NCBI RefSeq assembly: GCF_003182355.1
Contig: NZ_QGTW01000001.1
Coordinates: 62,001 to 126,000, forward strand
Length of the DNA stretch: 64,000 nt
DNA from: Cytobacillus oceanisediminis
GTDB lineage: Bacteria; Bacillota; Bacilli; Bacillales; Cytobacillaceae
Direction: 5' to 3'
The notes beneath the pieces were generated by a model. That model saw nothing but the letters and a program-made list of their open reading frames with translations. It searched no databases and was not told the origin of the DNA. Positions 32,270-41,313 of this stretch are shown here, piece after piece (the stretch's first letter is position 1; each line of letters begins with the position of its first letter). The translations under genes were made by a program, and so were the position numbers.

Positions 32270-33592
32270 ATGAAAAAAGTAACTAAAGCAGTAATTCCTG
32301 CAGCTCTAGCACTGTCAATGATTGCTTCGTCAACAGCTCTTGCAGATCCACAGTCAAAGCCAAATGGGCCGTACATTGAGAATGAACAGAATATTTCTTT
32401 ATCCAGCTATATGTCAAATGAAGAGCTATATAAGACCCTTCAAAAGCTGGAAGCTTCTTCTAATGGAAAAATGAAGCTTGAAATTGCCGGTTATTCAAAC
32501 CAGTCTCCTGATGGATACCAAACTGAAGAAGATAAAGGCGAGCCTCTTTACGTTGTAAAATTCGGAGATGCAGATCCTAATAAAAAAAGTGTGCTGATCA
32601 CAACACAAATCCACGGAAACGAGCAAATCGGCACAGAAGCGGCTATTGATATCATCCAAAAGTTATCGACAAATTCCAAAGAAGTAAATGAAATGCTGGA
32701 CAAGGTTTCTATCTGGATTATGCCGCGCATTAATCCTGAAGGTGCAGACAACCAGTACGAAGATAAATGGTATCCGACAAGGTATACTCACCAAACGTGG
32801 CTGCCGGAGAACATTGACCTACCTGAAGGTACAAAAGCTCCATGGTATTATAACAGTGACGGTAGTGAAAGAGCTCAGAATAATAATGGACGAGTAGTAT
32901 ATGGAATTCCTGGATACGACCAGAATCGTGACTATAACCCGAACCTGGATTTCAGAGTGGAAGACCAGGATAAAGATGAAGTGGAAGCTTTCCTAAATGA
33001 TAGAGCTACCAATAACAGTAACTTCGGCGGATTCTACGTAACAGCAGAAGCCAGAACGGTTACGAGTGTTTTCCAGGAGCTGCAGCCGGATGTCTATGTA
33101 GATGTTCATCACCGCGGTTTCAATACCGTTTCTGACGAAGATAACCGCTCTGTTCCGATGCAGCTTGCAGCTGTTGTGGCAGACCCATATACCGATCCAT
33201 TTACAGGACAGCAATACGAGGTAGATGAAGACGTTCTTACATTAGGCAAGCAGGTGAATGCCCTTGCTGCTCAAACATTGCAGAGAGGCTTCTCCCACTT
33301 TGGTGCAGTTCAGAAATACCCTGATGTAAACCTTCCGGGTACTGCGCTTGGTGCCTTTGCCTTGAACGATGCTGCGATTATGCTGATGGAAATTAAAGGG
33401 CAAAGCCAGACTTTAGGACAGAAACAAGCTGGCATGCTGAAAGAAACTGTTAAGGCACCGCTCTACGATTTATTCAATGCACTTGCAGATGGATCCATCA
33501 AGGAAGTAGATCCAGCGGTTTATGATGCTATACCGGAATCGGCAAACAGAATTACAGACCCATCTACAAGAGATACCGAGAAGGATTTTTAA
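32270..33592 (+). CDS. Secreted M14-family zinc carboxypeptidase
   Basis: This 440-residue protein has a classic signal peptide (MKKVTKAVIPAALALSMIAS, cleavage near ALADP) and one M14 domain. TTQIHGNEQIGTEAA carries zinc ligands His115 and Glu118. MPRINPEGADNQ and DVYVDVHHRGFN carry the substrate region and third zinc ligand; MLMEIKGQSQTLG near the end is the likely catalytic Glu. It is not close in sequence to the larger M14 protein at 14307. An AGGAGG site lies before the ATG, and a strong terminator follows. Confidence 0.88.
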   Translation: MKKVTKAVIPAALALSMIASSTALADPQSKPNGPYIENEQNISLSSYMSNEELYKTLQKLEASSNGKMKLEIAGYSNQSPDGYQTEEDKGEPLYVVKFGDADPNKKSVLITTQIHGNEQIGTEAAIDIIQKLSTNSKEVNEMLDKVSIWIMPRINPEGADNQYEDKWYPTRYTHQTWLPENIDLPEGTKAPWYYNSDGSERAQNNNGRVVYGIPGYDQNRDYNPNLDFRVEDQDKDEVEAFLNDRATNNSNFGGFYVTAEARTVTSVFQELQPDVYVDVHHRGFNTVSDEDNRSVPMQLAAVVADPYTDPFTGQQYEVDEDVLTLGKQVNALAAQTLQRGFSHFGAVQKYPDVNLPGTALGAFALNDAAIMLMEIKGQSQTLGQKQAGMLKETVKAPLYDLFNALADGSIKEVDPAVYDAIPESANRITDPSTRDTEKDF

Positions 33593-33599
33593 ATCTAAG

Positions 33600-33632
33600 A
33601 ACCCCTCCCTTCAACGGGCGGGGTTCTATTTT
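33600..33632. terminator. Bidirectional terminator
   Basis: AACCCCTCCC and GGGCGGGGTT arms around a 6-base loop lie between convergent genes. Confidence 0.85.
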
Positions 33633-34768
33633 TTATCTTTCAAAAAATCCAAAGTCTCTTTATGGTCTTTTCTCATAATTTGTTCAATTAGCGGATCTGT
33701 CGGGATAGCAGGCCTGCTTTTCTTATTGATTGTACGATAAACGGGCCTAATCGAGGATAAGCTGCTTTTAACTTTCCAGCTGCCTTCCTGTTGGACAATT
33801 TTTAAATCAATGAGTCCCAGATGGTTGCCCCAATACCCGGCCTGTACTGCAGCAGTTCCATTTATGGTCCCCGCATTCAAATCAATCCCTGGCAGCTTCT
33901 GCAGTTCATCCCTTACAGGAAAGACAGAATGGCTATGGCCAAATAGAATGGCATCAATGCCTTTTACCTTGCTTAGAGCATAGACAGAGTTGCCTTTTTT
34001 CTCATCCAATCCTTTATCTGATTGCAGTCCAGTGTGGGCAAGAGCCACAATGATATCTGCACCCTTATTCTTCATGATCGGGATGAAATGTTCAGCAGTT
34101 TCCTTAATATTTTTCACCTTCAGATTGCCTCGAAAATACTCTTTATTCCATTCAGCGACAATAGGAGTGATAAAGCCAATTACGCCAATGTTAAGCTTAT
34201 GCTTCTCCCCTGCTGTATCTGTCACCTCTTTTTCGAGAATCGTATAGGGATTAAAATAATTAAGATCATCATTTTCAAAATGGTTTCGGTCTTCTACATA
34301 TATATTGGCATTTATATAAGGAAAATTTGCTCCCCTTAAACTTTCTTCCATAAAATCAATTCCATAGTTAAATTCATGGTTCCCCACTGTAGCCGCATCG
34401 TATAACAATGTGTTCATGGCTTTAAAAACCGGATGGACATTTGCCAGATCCAACGGATGGCTCCTATAGGCATATTCATCAAGTGCGTTGCCTTCCAAGA
34501 TGTCTCCATTATCAAAAAGAAGGGAGTTTGGCACTTCCTCCCTGGCTTGTTTGATCAAGTTCGCCGTTCTGGATAGTCCAAACTCTACCGTCTTTTTTCT
34601 ATTTTCGTAATTATATCCAATCATGTTCCCATGCAGATCAGTCGTTTCCATAAGGCGCAATTGAATGGTTGGAGGCCCGGATACTTGTGCTAGTGTTTGA
34701 TTCCAGACCATCAGCAGGGTCATGAACGACAGTGTTAATATTAAAGCTTTTTTCATTCCCTTTTTCAT
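33626..34768 (-). CDS. Secreted metallophosphatase, 5'-nucleotidase-type, short form
   Basis: This 380-residue protein has a signal peptide and the calcineurin-like phosphatase domain of the CpdB/YfkN 2',3'-cyclic nucleotide phosphodiesterase family: LMETTDLHGNMIGYNYE, FDNGDILEGN, TVGNHEFNYG, VALAHTG and ILFGHSHSVFP. All metal-binding motifs are present. The usual C-terminal 5'-nucleotidase domain (about 250-300 residues) is absent; the protein ends shortly after the phosphatase core at KETLDFLKDKK. It should act outside the cell on cyclic nucleotides or phosphoesters. GGGG lies 5 bases before the ATG. Confidence 0.85.
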   Translation of the reverse strand: MKKGMKKALILTLSFMTLLMVWNQTLAQVSGPPTIQLRLMETTDLHGNMIGYNYENRKKTVEFGLSRTANLIKQAREEVPNSLLFDNGDILEGNALDEYAYRSHPLDLANVHPVFKAMNTLLYDAATVGNHEFNYGIDFMEESLRGANFPYINANIYVEDRNHFENDDLNYFNPYTILEKEVTDTAGEKHKLNIGVIGFITPIVAEWNKEYFRGNLKVKNIKETAEHFIPIMKNKGADIIVALAHTGLQSDKGLDEKKGNSVYALSKVKGIDAILFGHSHSVFPVRDELQKLPGIDLNAGTINGTAAVQAGYWGNHLGLIDLKIVQQEGSWKVKSSLSSIRPVYRTINKKSRPAIPTDPLIEQIMRKDHKETLDFLKDKK

Positions 34769-35203
34769 TCCATCCCCCCCAGATGATTAATGGACTAGTT
34801 TTTTTATTTTCTCTTGATATTAGAAAATTAATCAGGGATTGGGAACTTCAGAAAAAAGAATAAAAAAGGAAACTTTTGAACCATTTTTATGGCCAGGCAA
34901 AAAGGTTATTTTATTCTGGACGATTTGATTTTTTACTTTAAAGGCCTTTTGGCTGCAATAATTTCCTGTCTTTTTCACTTTCATCTTCTTGATACAATGG
35001 CTTACTCTGGTTTTATTTTTTTGTTCTTACCTTTTTGCTATCTCCCAGGTAGATGCGTGGAATATTAATGTGATCTCCGATTCAAAGCTTAACTTGATGA
35101 CTCATTTGAAAGAGGAAGAACGGCAAATTATCAATCCTTTTATTGACGGTACTTTTCCCTATTTTTCTCAATGGTGGCTGACTACGGTGTACTTGTTTAT
35201 TAA
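34769..35203. other. Intergenic region
   Basis: A 72-codon plus-strand frame starts with TTG at 34989 and has a hydrophobic N-terminus, but I see no ribosome site before it, so I do not call it. Nothing else stands out in this AT-rich stretch. Confidence 0.45.
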
Positions 35204-36055
35204 TTAGTTTTTGTACAAAGTTTTCATCATTACTTTTTCCCAACTCTTCCAGCTCAGCATATTTTTTAAATTAATTCTGGTTCGTACACCTTTTCCAACA
35301 GGATATCTTAAAGTTGGATTTTCCTCCAAAGCAATGCTGGCCGCCTTTTTTGCTACTATGATTGGATCTTCATAGAAAGGCTCGCTTTTATCAAGATAAT
35401 CTTGAATTTTTCTCATATAAGCATAATATGGCGAGTCTTTTTTCATTGATTGCTCCGTTACTTTTTTTCCTGTTGTCCAAATGCCTGTTCTAAAAGAGCC
35501 TGGTTCAATTAGAGCGATATTTACGCCAAAAGGCTTCATTTCAAGCCTTAAAGATTCGCTCCAGCCTTCGATCGCATACTTTGAGGCAGCATATGGAGAT
35601 AAACCGGGAAATCCTGCTCTTCCGCTAATGGAACTTATATTGATGATCGTCCCTTTTCTTTGTTTACGCATAAACGGAAGAACCGCCTGTGTAACTGCTA
35701 TTGTTCCAAAAACATTCGTTTCGAATTGGCTTCTGTATTCATCAAGCGGAATCTCCTCTACAAAGCCTGCACCGGCATAGCCTGCGTTATTAATAAGGAC
35801 ATCCACTGATGGGAGATTGTTTAGTAAAGCTTTTAGATCCTCTATCGATTCTGCTAAGGTAACATCCAATTTATGGATGGAGATTTGTCCCTGTACTCTT
35901 TCCATATTTGCTTTTTCCATTAATAAATTTCTTTTTTCCATGTTCCTCATTGTCGCAATGACATGAAAGTTATTTTTAGCTAATTCAATGGCCATTAAGA
36001 TTCCAAAACCACTGGAACAGCCGGTTATAACTGCATATTTCTTATTCAAACCCAT
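35204..36055 (-). CDS. Short-chain dehydrogenase/reductase
   Basis: This protein of about 283 residues is a classical SDR with cofactor motif TGCSSGFGI, NNAG motif (LINNAGYAGAG), and catalytic Ser, Tyr and Lys in NISSISGRAGFPGLSPYAASK. It uses NAD(P)H on an unknown carbonyl or alcohol substrate. The longest frame adds about 41 residues with no ribosome site. I start at ATG giving MGLNKKYAVITG, close behind AAAGG; a TTG two codons on is also possible. It is divergent from the small secreted protein gene at 36161. Confidence 0.88.
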   Translation of the reverse strand: MGLNKKYAVITGCSSGFGILMAIELAKNNFHVIATMRNMEKRNLLMEKANMERVQGQISIHKLDVTLAESIEDLKALLNNLPSVDVLINNAGYAGAGFVEEIPLDEYRSQFETNVFGTIAVTQAVLPFMRKQRKGTIINISSISGRAGFPGLSPYAASKYAIEGWSESLRLEMKPFGVNIALIEPGSFRTGIWTTGKKVTEQSMKKDSPYYAYMRKIQDYLDKSEPFYEDPIIVAKKAASIALEENPTLRYPVGKGVRTRINLKNMLSWKSWEKVMMKTLYKN

Positions 36056-36160
36056 CATCCTTTGTCCATGTGCTGAAGTTTTTATTTTAATACTGCAATT
36101 AATTATATAATTAAAATAGAAAGTATTATAAAATAATAAATAAAATGAAATTTTAAGAGG

Positions 36161-36505
36161 ATGAACAAGTTGGCACACATATTATTTAGCATATTGTTCC
36201 TAGTATCTGGTTTGTCTTCATCTTTGCAGCAAACAACGGAATTGAACAAGTGGATTGATTTCGATAGACAGTTCAATGGGGATTCCATCGTAATTGATGC
36301 AGCTGTTGTAAAAAATGCTGCATCGAAAAATGCTTCCGTGGCTGCTTTTATGAAACTTGCCGCGAAAGTTTTTACTCTTAATGATATGAAACGCAACAAG
36401 CTTGAATTTGCTGGTTTTGTTCTTGTCCCTCAAAGCCATATTTACATGACTCCTCATAAGTTTCAGAGCAACTATCTCCACATAGGCAGAGGGATTTCTA
36501 TATGA
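36161..36505 (+). CDS. Small probable secreted protein of unknown function
   Basis: The 114-residue product starts with a hydrophobic stretch (LAHILFSILFLVSGLSSS) that looks like a signal peptide or anchor, then a soluble region (WIDFDRQFNGDSIVIDAA, HIYMTPHKFQSNYL). AAGAGG touches the ATG; the TTG at codon 4 lies 9 bases away and may be the true start. It lies just upstream of the permease gene at 36534 on the same strand with 28 bases between them, so the two may be co-transcribed. I do not recognise the family. Confidence 0.6.
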   Translation: MNKLAHILFSILFLVSGLSSSLQQTTELNKWIDFDRQFNGDSIVIDAAVVKNAASKNASVAAFMKLAAKVFTLNDMKRNKLEFAGFVLVPQSHIYMTPHKFQSNYLHIGRGISI

Positions 36506-36533
36506 AAAAGAAGAGAAGTGTGGAGGAATGAGA

Positions 36534-37559
36534 ATGGAAAGCTTGAAATCATTTATTAACAATAATGGATTAAAACGTTTTATTATTTTCGGGATTATTG
36601 TTTTGGCGCTCTATTTGCTAAGAAGCATGATCAACTTAATCCTGATTACCTTTATTTTTTCATTCTTGATGGACAGGCTTGTGAAGCTGGTTTTATCAAG
36701 ATTTAAACTAAATAGGAAGCTAACGGTAGTAAGTCTATACCTAGCGATTATTGGCATGCTGTCAATAGGGATTACAAAATACCTGCCCCTTATAGTATCG
36801 GAAATATCACAGCTTTTTACGCAGGTTGAAAGCTTTTACACGCAGAAGCATGACAATATTGTTATCACCTATATGGTTCAAATGCTCGAAACAAATGAGA
36901 TTTCGAAATATCTGGAGCAAGGGTTTGCGTTTTTGCTGCAATACTTTTCAGATGTTAGCCATATTGCCGTCCAGGTTATGCTCTCCTTGATCCTGAGTTT
37001 GTTCTTCCTTCTTGAAAAACCTAAGCTTGTTGAGTTTACTATGAAATTTAAATATAGCAAAATTGCAGACTTCTATAATGAAATCGAATACTTTGGCAAA
37101 AAATTCGTGCAAACGTTTGGAAAGGTTATAGAGGCGCAGTTTGTCATTGCGCTTGTCAATTGCACCTTAACGACACTTGCACTATGGATTATGGGTTTTC
37201 CTCATCTTATGGGGCTATCCATTCTCATATTTCTGCTAGGTCTCATTCCTGTAGCCGGTGTGATTATTTCCCTTATTCCGCTTAGTACAATCGCCTATTC
37301 ACTTGGTGGTTTCATCCAAGTATTTTATATACTCATCGTTATAATGGTCATTCATGCGATTGAAGCGTATATCCTAAATCCTAAGCTAATGTCGTCAAAA
37401 ACAGATTTGCCTGTATTTTATACTTTTATCGTCCTTATTTTCTCGGAACATTTCTTCGGCGTTTGGGGACTGATTGTCGGCATTCCAGTGTTCGTCTTTC
37501 TTCTTGATGTGCTTGGTGTTAAAAACAATCCACCGAAAACACCTGTAAAAGCAGCCTGA
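36534..37559 (+). CDS. AI-2E-family transporter
   Basis: This protein of about 341 residues has two N-terminal helices, a long soluble-looking middle part and five to six C-terminal helices, the AI-2 exporter-like (YdbI/YueF/PerM) pattern. LLRSMINLILITFIFSFLMD, LEKPKLVEFTMKF and HFFGVWGLIVGIPVFVFLLD are family marks. Members export small molecules or act as Na+/H+ carriers; the substrate here is unknown. I start it at the third codon of the longest frame, 7 bases after GGAGG. Confidence 0.87.
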   Translation: MESLKSFINNNGLKRFIIFGIIVLALYLLRSMINLILITFIFSFLMDRLVKLVLSRFKLNRKLTVVSLYLAIIGMLSIGITKYLPLIVSEISQLFTQVESFYTQKHDNIVITYMVQMLETNEISKYLEQGFAFLLQYFSDVSHIAVQVMLSLILSLFFLLEKPKLVEFTMKFKYSKIADFYNEIEYFGKKFVQTFGKVIEAQFVIALVNCTLTTLALWIMGFPHLMGLSILIFLLGLIPVAGVIISLIPLSTIAYSLGGFIQVFYILIVIMVIHAIEAYILNPKLMSSKTDLPVFYTFIVLIFSEHFFGVWGLIVGIPVFVFLLDVLGVKNNPPKTPVKAA

Positions 37560-37566
37560 TCTAGTT

Positions 37567-37606
37567 AAAAAACACACAGTTACAGATGAAGCTGTGTGTT
37601 TTTTTT
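37567..37606. terminator. Bidirectional terminator
   Basis: AAAAAACACACAG and CTGTGTGTTTTTT arms pair between the convergent permease and HIT genes. The right part lies in the end of the HIT gene. Confidence 0.88.
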
Positions 37607-38020
37607 CTGATCTTTTTTCAATGCTGCTCTTTTATTATCCGGCTTCTTAAGCCAATGCCTTAACCCTTTACCCGCATGCGGCTCATCATTATATCTCGGG
37701 ATAACGTGAAGATGGCTGTGGAGGATGGTTTGGTTAGATGCCTGACCAACATTCCAGCCAAGAGTGTAGCCGTCGGGTGAGAATTTTTTATCAATATATT
37801 TCTTTGCTTTCTGCAATAATTCATTTGTATCGTTCCACTCTTCAGCAGTTAAGTGAAAGGCATCTTTATGGTGGGCTTTCGGGACAATGACTCCGCTTCC
37901 CTCTAATACATCCTGCTCCGTATTATGCTGAAGGAAGTAGCATGTTTTGTTCTCAAAAATAATATGCTGATCTGGATCTCTATGCGGATAGCAAAATGGA
38001 CAATTTTCCAAATTGGTCAT
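37580..38020 (-). CDS. HIT-family hydrolase/transferase
   Basis: This 146-residue protein has the histidine-triad motif HSHLHV (in SNQTILHSHLHVIPRYNDE), preceded by NVGQASNQT, and the CPFC start common to the zinc-containing branch. GSGVIVPKAHHKD is also typical. HIT proteins hydrolyse or transfer nucleotidyl groups; the exact substrate is unknown. The C-terminal 30 residues are strongly basic. It starts one base after the stop of the P-loop kinase-like gene, so they form an operon. Confidence 0.88.
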   Translation of the reverse strand: MTNLENCPFCYPHRDPDQHIIFENKTCYFLQHNTEQDVLEGSGVIVPKAHHKDAFHLTAEEWNDTNELLQKAKKYIDKKFSPDGYTLGWNVGQASNQTILHSHLHVIPRYNDEPHAGKGLRHWLKKPDNKRAALKKDQKKNTQLHL

Positions 38021-38869
38021 CTAAACATTTCCTTTCTGATTAAGATGGTTGTTCAACAAAGCTTCCATTGCGTTTTTATGTATGTTTTTATCGAAAGAAG
38101 AGTTATCAACTATGGATTTTCTTATAGATAACTCATTAAGTATGTCCAATTCTAGTTCTCTTCTCGCTTTCAGTACTTTTATAGTGCCTTCAACTCCTGC
38201 TAAATGATTCAACTTGCCATGGCCTTGAATTGTATAATAGTTGATAAAACCTTCCGACCAGCTTTGCGGCCGTTCTTTGATGGTTTTTTTGAAGGAATAA
38301 TCCAGGTCCCTTTGGTTGATATAAATTAAAATCGGGTTAAGCTCTCTTATTGATTTTTCGAGTGCCAAAACATAATTTTTAACCATTTCATTTGACGCAC
38401 CGTATTTAACCATCCCAACCGTAACCGGATTTTGGATAAAACAGCACTCAAAAATATAGACCATATCTTCCTTCTTGGCACGCTCTCCAAACCGTTTCCA
38501 ATTCTCCTTAATAAGCTTAATGTTCAAATCCAATGGAAGCTCATAGACGTCATGTTTAAGGACTCTTTCAAAAAATCCATCCGGAGTGCTTCTTCCTAAC
38601 TTTTGATATGGCAAGAAATACCCGACATCCTTTTGAAATCCTTTTTCATTAAGAAGTGCTTTTATGGATGGAAAATCTGCTAACAGGCTATTCCACTCTC
38701 CTTTTGAAAAAAAAGCGACCCCATCATAATCGGCAGGGTGGTCGAGATTGCCCTCTAAAAATAGATTTGTTTCAATCCCTTTTTGTTTCAAAATTTCAGC
38801 TGCCATACCGGCGGTTGTCGATTTACCAGAGCCGGGAAGCCCTTCAATTAAAATTAATTTTGTATTCAT
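38021..38869 (-). CDS. P-loop nucleotide kinase-like protein
   Basis: This 282-residue protein has a Walker A motif near its start (LILIEGLPGSGKSTTAG, residues 5-21) and no other recognisable domain. VYIFECCFIQNPVTVGM and PILIYINQRDLDYSFKKTI may hold the lid or substrate region. It resembles thymidylate-kinase-like or aminoglycoside-phosphotransferase-like P-loop proteins found singly in Bacillus. The substrate cannot be told. It is the first gene of a two-gene unit with the HIT protein, which could mean a role in nucleotide or nucleoside metabolism. Confidence 0.7.
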   Translation of the reverse strand: MNTKLILIEGLPGSGKSTTAGMAAEILKQKGIETNLFLEGNLDHPADYDGVAFFSKGEWNSLLADFPSIKALLNEKGFQKDVGYFLPYQKLGRSTPDGFFERVLKHDVYELPLDLNIKLIKENWKRFGERAKKEDMVYIFECCFIQNPVTVGMVKYGASNEMVKNYVLALEKSIRELNPILIYINQRDLDYSFKKTIKERPQSWSEGFINYYTIQGHGKLNHLAGVEGTIKVLKARRELELDILNELSIRKSIVDNSSFDKNIHKNAMEALLNNHLNQKGNV

Positions 38870-38920
38870 AGATCACCTTCAAAATGTTCTAAATTCTTCC
38901 TATATTGTAATACATAAATA

Positions 38921-38951
38921 AAAAAACAAACAGCACTGAAAGGCTGTTTGT
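38921..38951 (-). terminator. Terminator of murG-like gene
   Basis: ACAAACAGC and GCTGTTTGT arms pair around an 8-base loop, followed on the minus strand by seven T. Confidence 0.87.
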
Positions 38952-39000
38952 CCATTAAAAAATCATCCATTCATTTATTTATCTTACTGCACTGCCAAGG

Positions 39001-40068
39001 TTAACGATTACTTTGTATTTCTTTAATTAGGACAGATAGTGCATCTCCCATTGGGGAGGTTTGCATTTTACGGATGATGTTTTCCCGGTTTTTTTCGAGA
39101 TTTTCCAGTGATTGAATAAGACTGTTTTTAGTTAATTTCTCTTCGTCCAATGTCAATGAGTATCCTTTTTTTGTGAAATCTTCCGCATTTAAAATCTGAT
39201 CGCCTCTGCTTTGCTTTTTTGTCAGAGGTACAATAAGCATGGGGATTTTCATAGCCAGAAATTCAAAAATGGCATTTGACCCTCCCCGTGTTACGATTGT
39301 GTCGGTAGCTGCCAGGATATCAGGCAGCTCTTCGTTTACATACTCGAATTGCCGATAGCTTGTGGTGTTATCTAAACTGTCATCTTTTTGCCCTTTTCCG
39401 CATAGGTGGACGACTTGGTATTTGGCGGTGAGCTCCTGAAGTGAAGCCCTTACTGTTTCATTTATTTTTTTAGCTCCAAGGCTTCCTCCCATTACCGTCA
39501 AAATTGGCCGTTCGTTTGTAAAACCAAGATACTTTCTTCCTCTCTCCTTATCACCAGAAAAAATCTCTTTCCTGATAGGAGATCCGATTACGACCGTTTT
39601 ATTAGCTGGAAAATGCTTTGCGGCCTCTTCAAAGGAGGTGAAGATTTTTGTGGCAAAACGCTGGGAAATTTTATTGGCCAACCCTGGAGTCAAATCGCTT
39701 TCATGAATATAAATAGGGATTCTTAATGATCTGGCGGCAATGACCACAGGCACAGAAACAAAGCCTCCTTTTGAAAAAACGAGCATTGGGTTTAGCTTTT
39801 TCAGTAAGCTTCTTGCTTCTATAATCCCTTTTAAAACACGAAAAATATCCTTCACATTTTCTGCATCAATATATCTTCGAAGTTTTCCGCTGCTTATCCC
39901 GCAATAAGGCAGCCCCATTTTTGTAATCAACTCTTTTTCAATGCCTTTTTTCGAGCCTATATAATGGACCTTCCATTCATCTTTGGATAGTTCATTTATT
40001 ATGGCGATATTTGGGGTCACATGACCCGCAGAACCGCCGCCAGTAAAAACGATTGATTGTTTGTTCAT
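39001..40068 (-). CDS. murG: MurG-type N-acetylglucosaminyltransferase
   Basis: This 355-residue membrane-associated enzyme adds GlcNAc to lipid I to make lipid II for peptidoglycan. Seen are the N-terminal glycine loop TGGGSAGHVTPN, the second loop MGGSLGAKKINE, GGFVSVPVVIAA, HESDLTPGLAN and the donor motif TRGGSNAIFEF. It is not in the division/cell-wall cluster where murG usually lies. In the Bacillus cereus group a second murG exists, and this stand-alone copy could be such a second form or the only one; the window cannot show which. It ends at a terminator. Confidence 0.9.
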   Translation of the reverse strand: MNKQSIVFTGGGSAGHVTPNIAIINELSKDEWKVHYIGSKKGIEKELITKMGLPYCGISSGKLRRYIDAENVKDIFRVLKGIIEARSLLKKLNPMLVFSKGGFVSVPVVIAARSLRIPIYIHESDLTPGLANKISQRFATKIFTSFEEAAKHFPANKTVVIGSPIRKEIFSGDKERGRKYLGFTNERPILTVMGGSLGAKKINETVRASLQELTAKYQVVHLCGKGQKDDSLDNTTSYRQFEYVNEELPDILAATDTIVTRGGSNAIFEFLAMKIPMLIVPLTKKQSRGDQILNAEDFTKKGYSLTLDEEKLTKNSLIQSLENLEKNRENIIRKMQTSPMGDALSVLIKEIQSNR

Positions 40069-40186
40069 TTTATACCTGCCTATAGAGATTTAATATTACT
40101 ATTATAATTTATACTGAGTTTCAAGAGAAGGTAAAAACTGGGTTCATGTTGAATGAATAGGTAACTGTTTTGAAGGAGTGAACCTT

Positions 40187-40564
40187 TTGAAAAAATGGAT
40201 CTTCTCGATTATCGTTTTGTTTGCAGCCTTAGCAGGATCGTTATTTTACTCAAAAATTTTTTACCCCGACCTTCCGATCGAATCAATTACGAAGCGTGAA
40301 GCAGCAGAGAAAGGAGAAAAAAGCATCAGCAAAATTACGAAGCTTGCAGAGGAAAACAACACAGTTTGGTATGTGGCACAAATGGAACAGGGAAAAGCGT
40401 ATGACCTAATAAAAGAAAAAATGGAGGCAAGCGGCTGGAGCTTTATTGAACAAAACGGAGCTGGTTTCTTCTTTGAAAAAGGCGGAGAGACACTTATTGT
40501 AAACAGCCAAATGTGGACTGGCAAATATGTTATATTCAGTGTGCCAAATGAAAGAGGCCGATAA
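40187..40564 (+). CDS. Membrane-anchored small protein of unknown function
   Basis: The 125-residue product has one N-terminal helix (WIFSIIVLFAALAGSLFYSK) and an outer domain with EGWSF-like SGWSFIEQNGAGFFFEKG near the end. I start it at TTG, 8 bases after GGAG; the longer frame begins with GTG overlapping that site. A terminator follows within a few bases of the stop. The family is not recognised. Confidence 0.65.
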   Translation: MKKWIFSIIVLFAALAGSLFYSKIFYPDLPIESITKREAAEKGEKSISKITKLAEENNTVWYVAQMEQGKAYDLIKEKMEASGWSFIEQNGAGFFFEKGGETLIVNSQMWTGKYVIFSVPNERGR

Positions 40565-40585
40565 TAATACCGGCCCCTTTTTTAG
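40555..40585 (+). terminator. Terminator
   Basis: AGGCCG and CGGCC arms flank ATAATAATA, followed by CCTTTTTT. The end of ykkD converges on it. Confidence 0.7.
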
Positions 40586-40896
40586 GAAATCAGCTTCAAT
40601 CCGATAGCAGACCCAAGCACTAATGCAATAAAGAAAATTCTTTTGGAATCCTTCGGCTCTCCGTAAAAAATCATGCCAAGGATGGCCCCTCCAGAAGCAC
40701 CAATGCCTGTCCAAACAGCATAGGCAGTTCCCATTGGCAGTTCTTTCATGGCAAAAGCGAGGAAAAGAAAGCTGGCGCCAAATCCGCCAAGAAGCAGGAA
40801 CAGAGATTGCCAATTTCGATTCCTATGCCAGCTGTTGATCATGGTTACACCTGCCATTTCAAATAAACCCGCAAGGACAAGATAAAACCAACTCAT
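40582..40896 (-). CDS. ykkD: SMR-family exporter subunit YkkD (guanidinium efflux)
   Basis: This 104-residue four-helix protein has the conserved membrane Glu in [11 protein letters not shown] and [37 protein letters not shown], all very close to Bacillus YkkD. It pairs with YkkC as an antiparallel heterodimer. Its ATG overlaps the ykkC stop by four bases (ATGA), which couples their synthesis. The guanidine-I riboswitch upstream points to guanidinium as substrate, although older work on YkkCD describes multidrug resistance. Confidence 0.93.
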   Translation of the reverse strand: MSWFYLVLAGLFEMAGVTMINSWHRNRNWQSLFLLLGGFGASFLFLAFAMKELPMGTAYAVWTGIGASGGAILGMIFYGEPKDSKRIFFIALVLGSAIGLKLIS

Positions 40897-41231
40897 GATG
40901 TTTCAGCCCCTTCCGATTCTTCTTCACCTGTTGCCAGCTTTAATCCAAGTACACCAATCAATAATATGAGTACAAGAATCATTTTGAATAATTTCAAAGG
41001 CTCACCGAAAAAAATAATTTCGGCTAGAACAGTACCCGCTGTACCTAATCCAACAAAAACAGCATAAACAGTACCTACCGGCAGCACCTTTCCTGCCATA
41101 ATCATTAAATAAAAACTTACCGCAATACTAAATATCGTGCCTGTCCATGTTAAAGGATCATCCGCATGCTTTAAACCGATGACCCAAAACACTTCAAAGA
41201 ATGCGGCGATAAAGACTTTTAACCAATGCAT
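40893..41231 (-). CDS. ykkC: SMR-family exporter subunit YkkC (guanidinium efflux)
   Basis: This 112-residue four-helix protein has the conserved Glu in [19 protein letters not shown] and [19 protein letters not shown], matching Bacillus YkkC. It is the first gene behind the guanidine-I riboswitch and overlaps ykkD. The acidic C-terminal tail ([10 protein letters not shown]) is also seen in YkkC. GGGAG lies before the ATG. Confidence 0.94.
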   Translation of the reverse strand: MHWLKVFIAAFFEVFWVIGLKHADDPLTWTGTIFSIAVSFYLMIMAGKVLPVGTVYAVFVGLGTAGTVLAEIIFFGEPLKLFKMILVLILLIGVLGLKLATGEEESEGAETS

Positions 41232-41269
41232 TTTAGCCGCTCCCTTCCAACCTATTATCCCTCAAAACA

Positions 41270-41313
41270 AAAAGCCCGGAAGATATCTGTTAAACAGTAT
41301 CTCCCAGGCTTTT
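41270..41313 (-). terminator. Regulated terminator of ykkCD leader
   Basis: On the minus strand AAAAGCCTGGGAGATA pairs with TATCTTCCGGGCTTTTT. Its left arm is also the 3' part of the guanidine aptamer, so ligand binding should prevent termination. Confidence 0.88.

Noticed and set aside
34989..35207. 72-codon frame with a hydrophobic start
   Set aside because: It starts with TTG and has no ribosome site or family likeness; it may be chance in AT-rich DNA.
40582..41231. General multidrug efflux pair as the main label
   Set aside because: The guanidine-I riboswitch directly upstream makes guanidinium export the better call.
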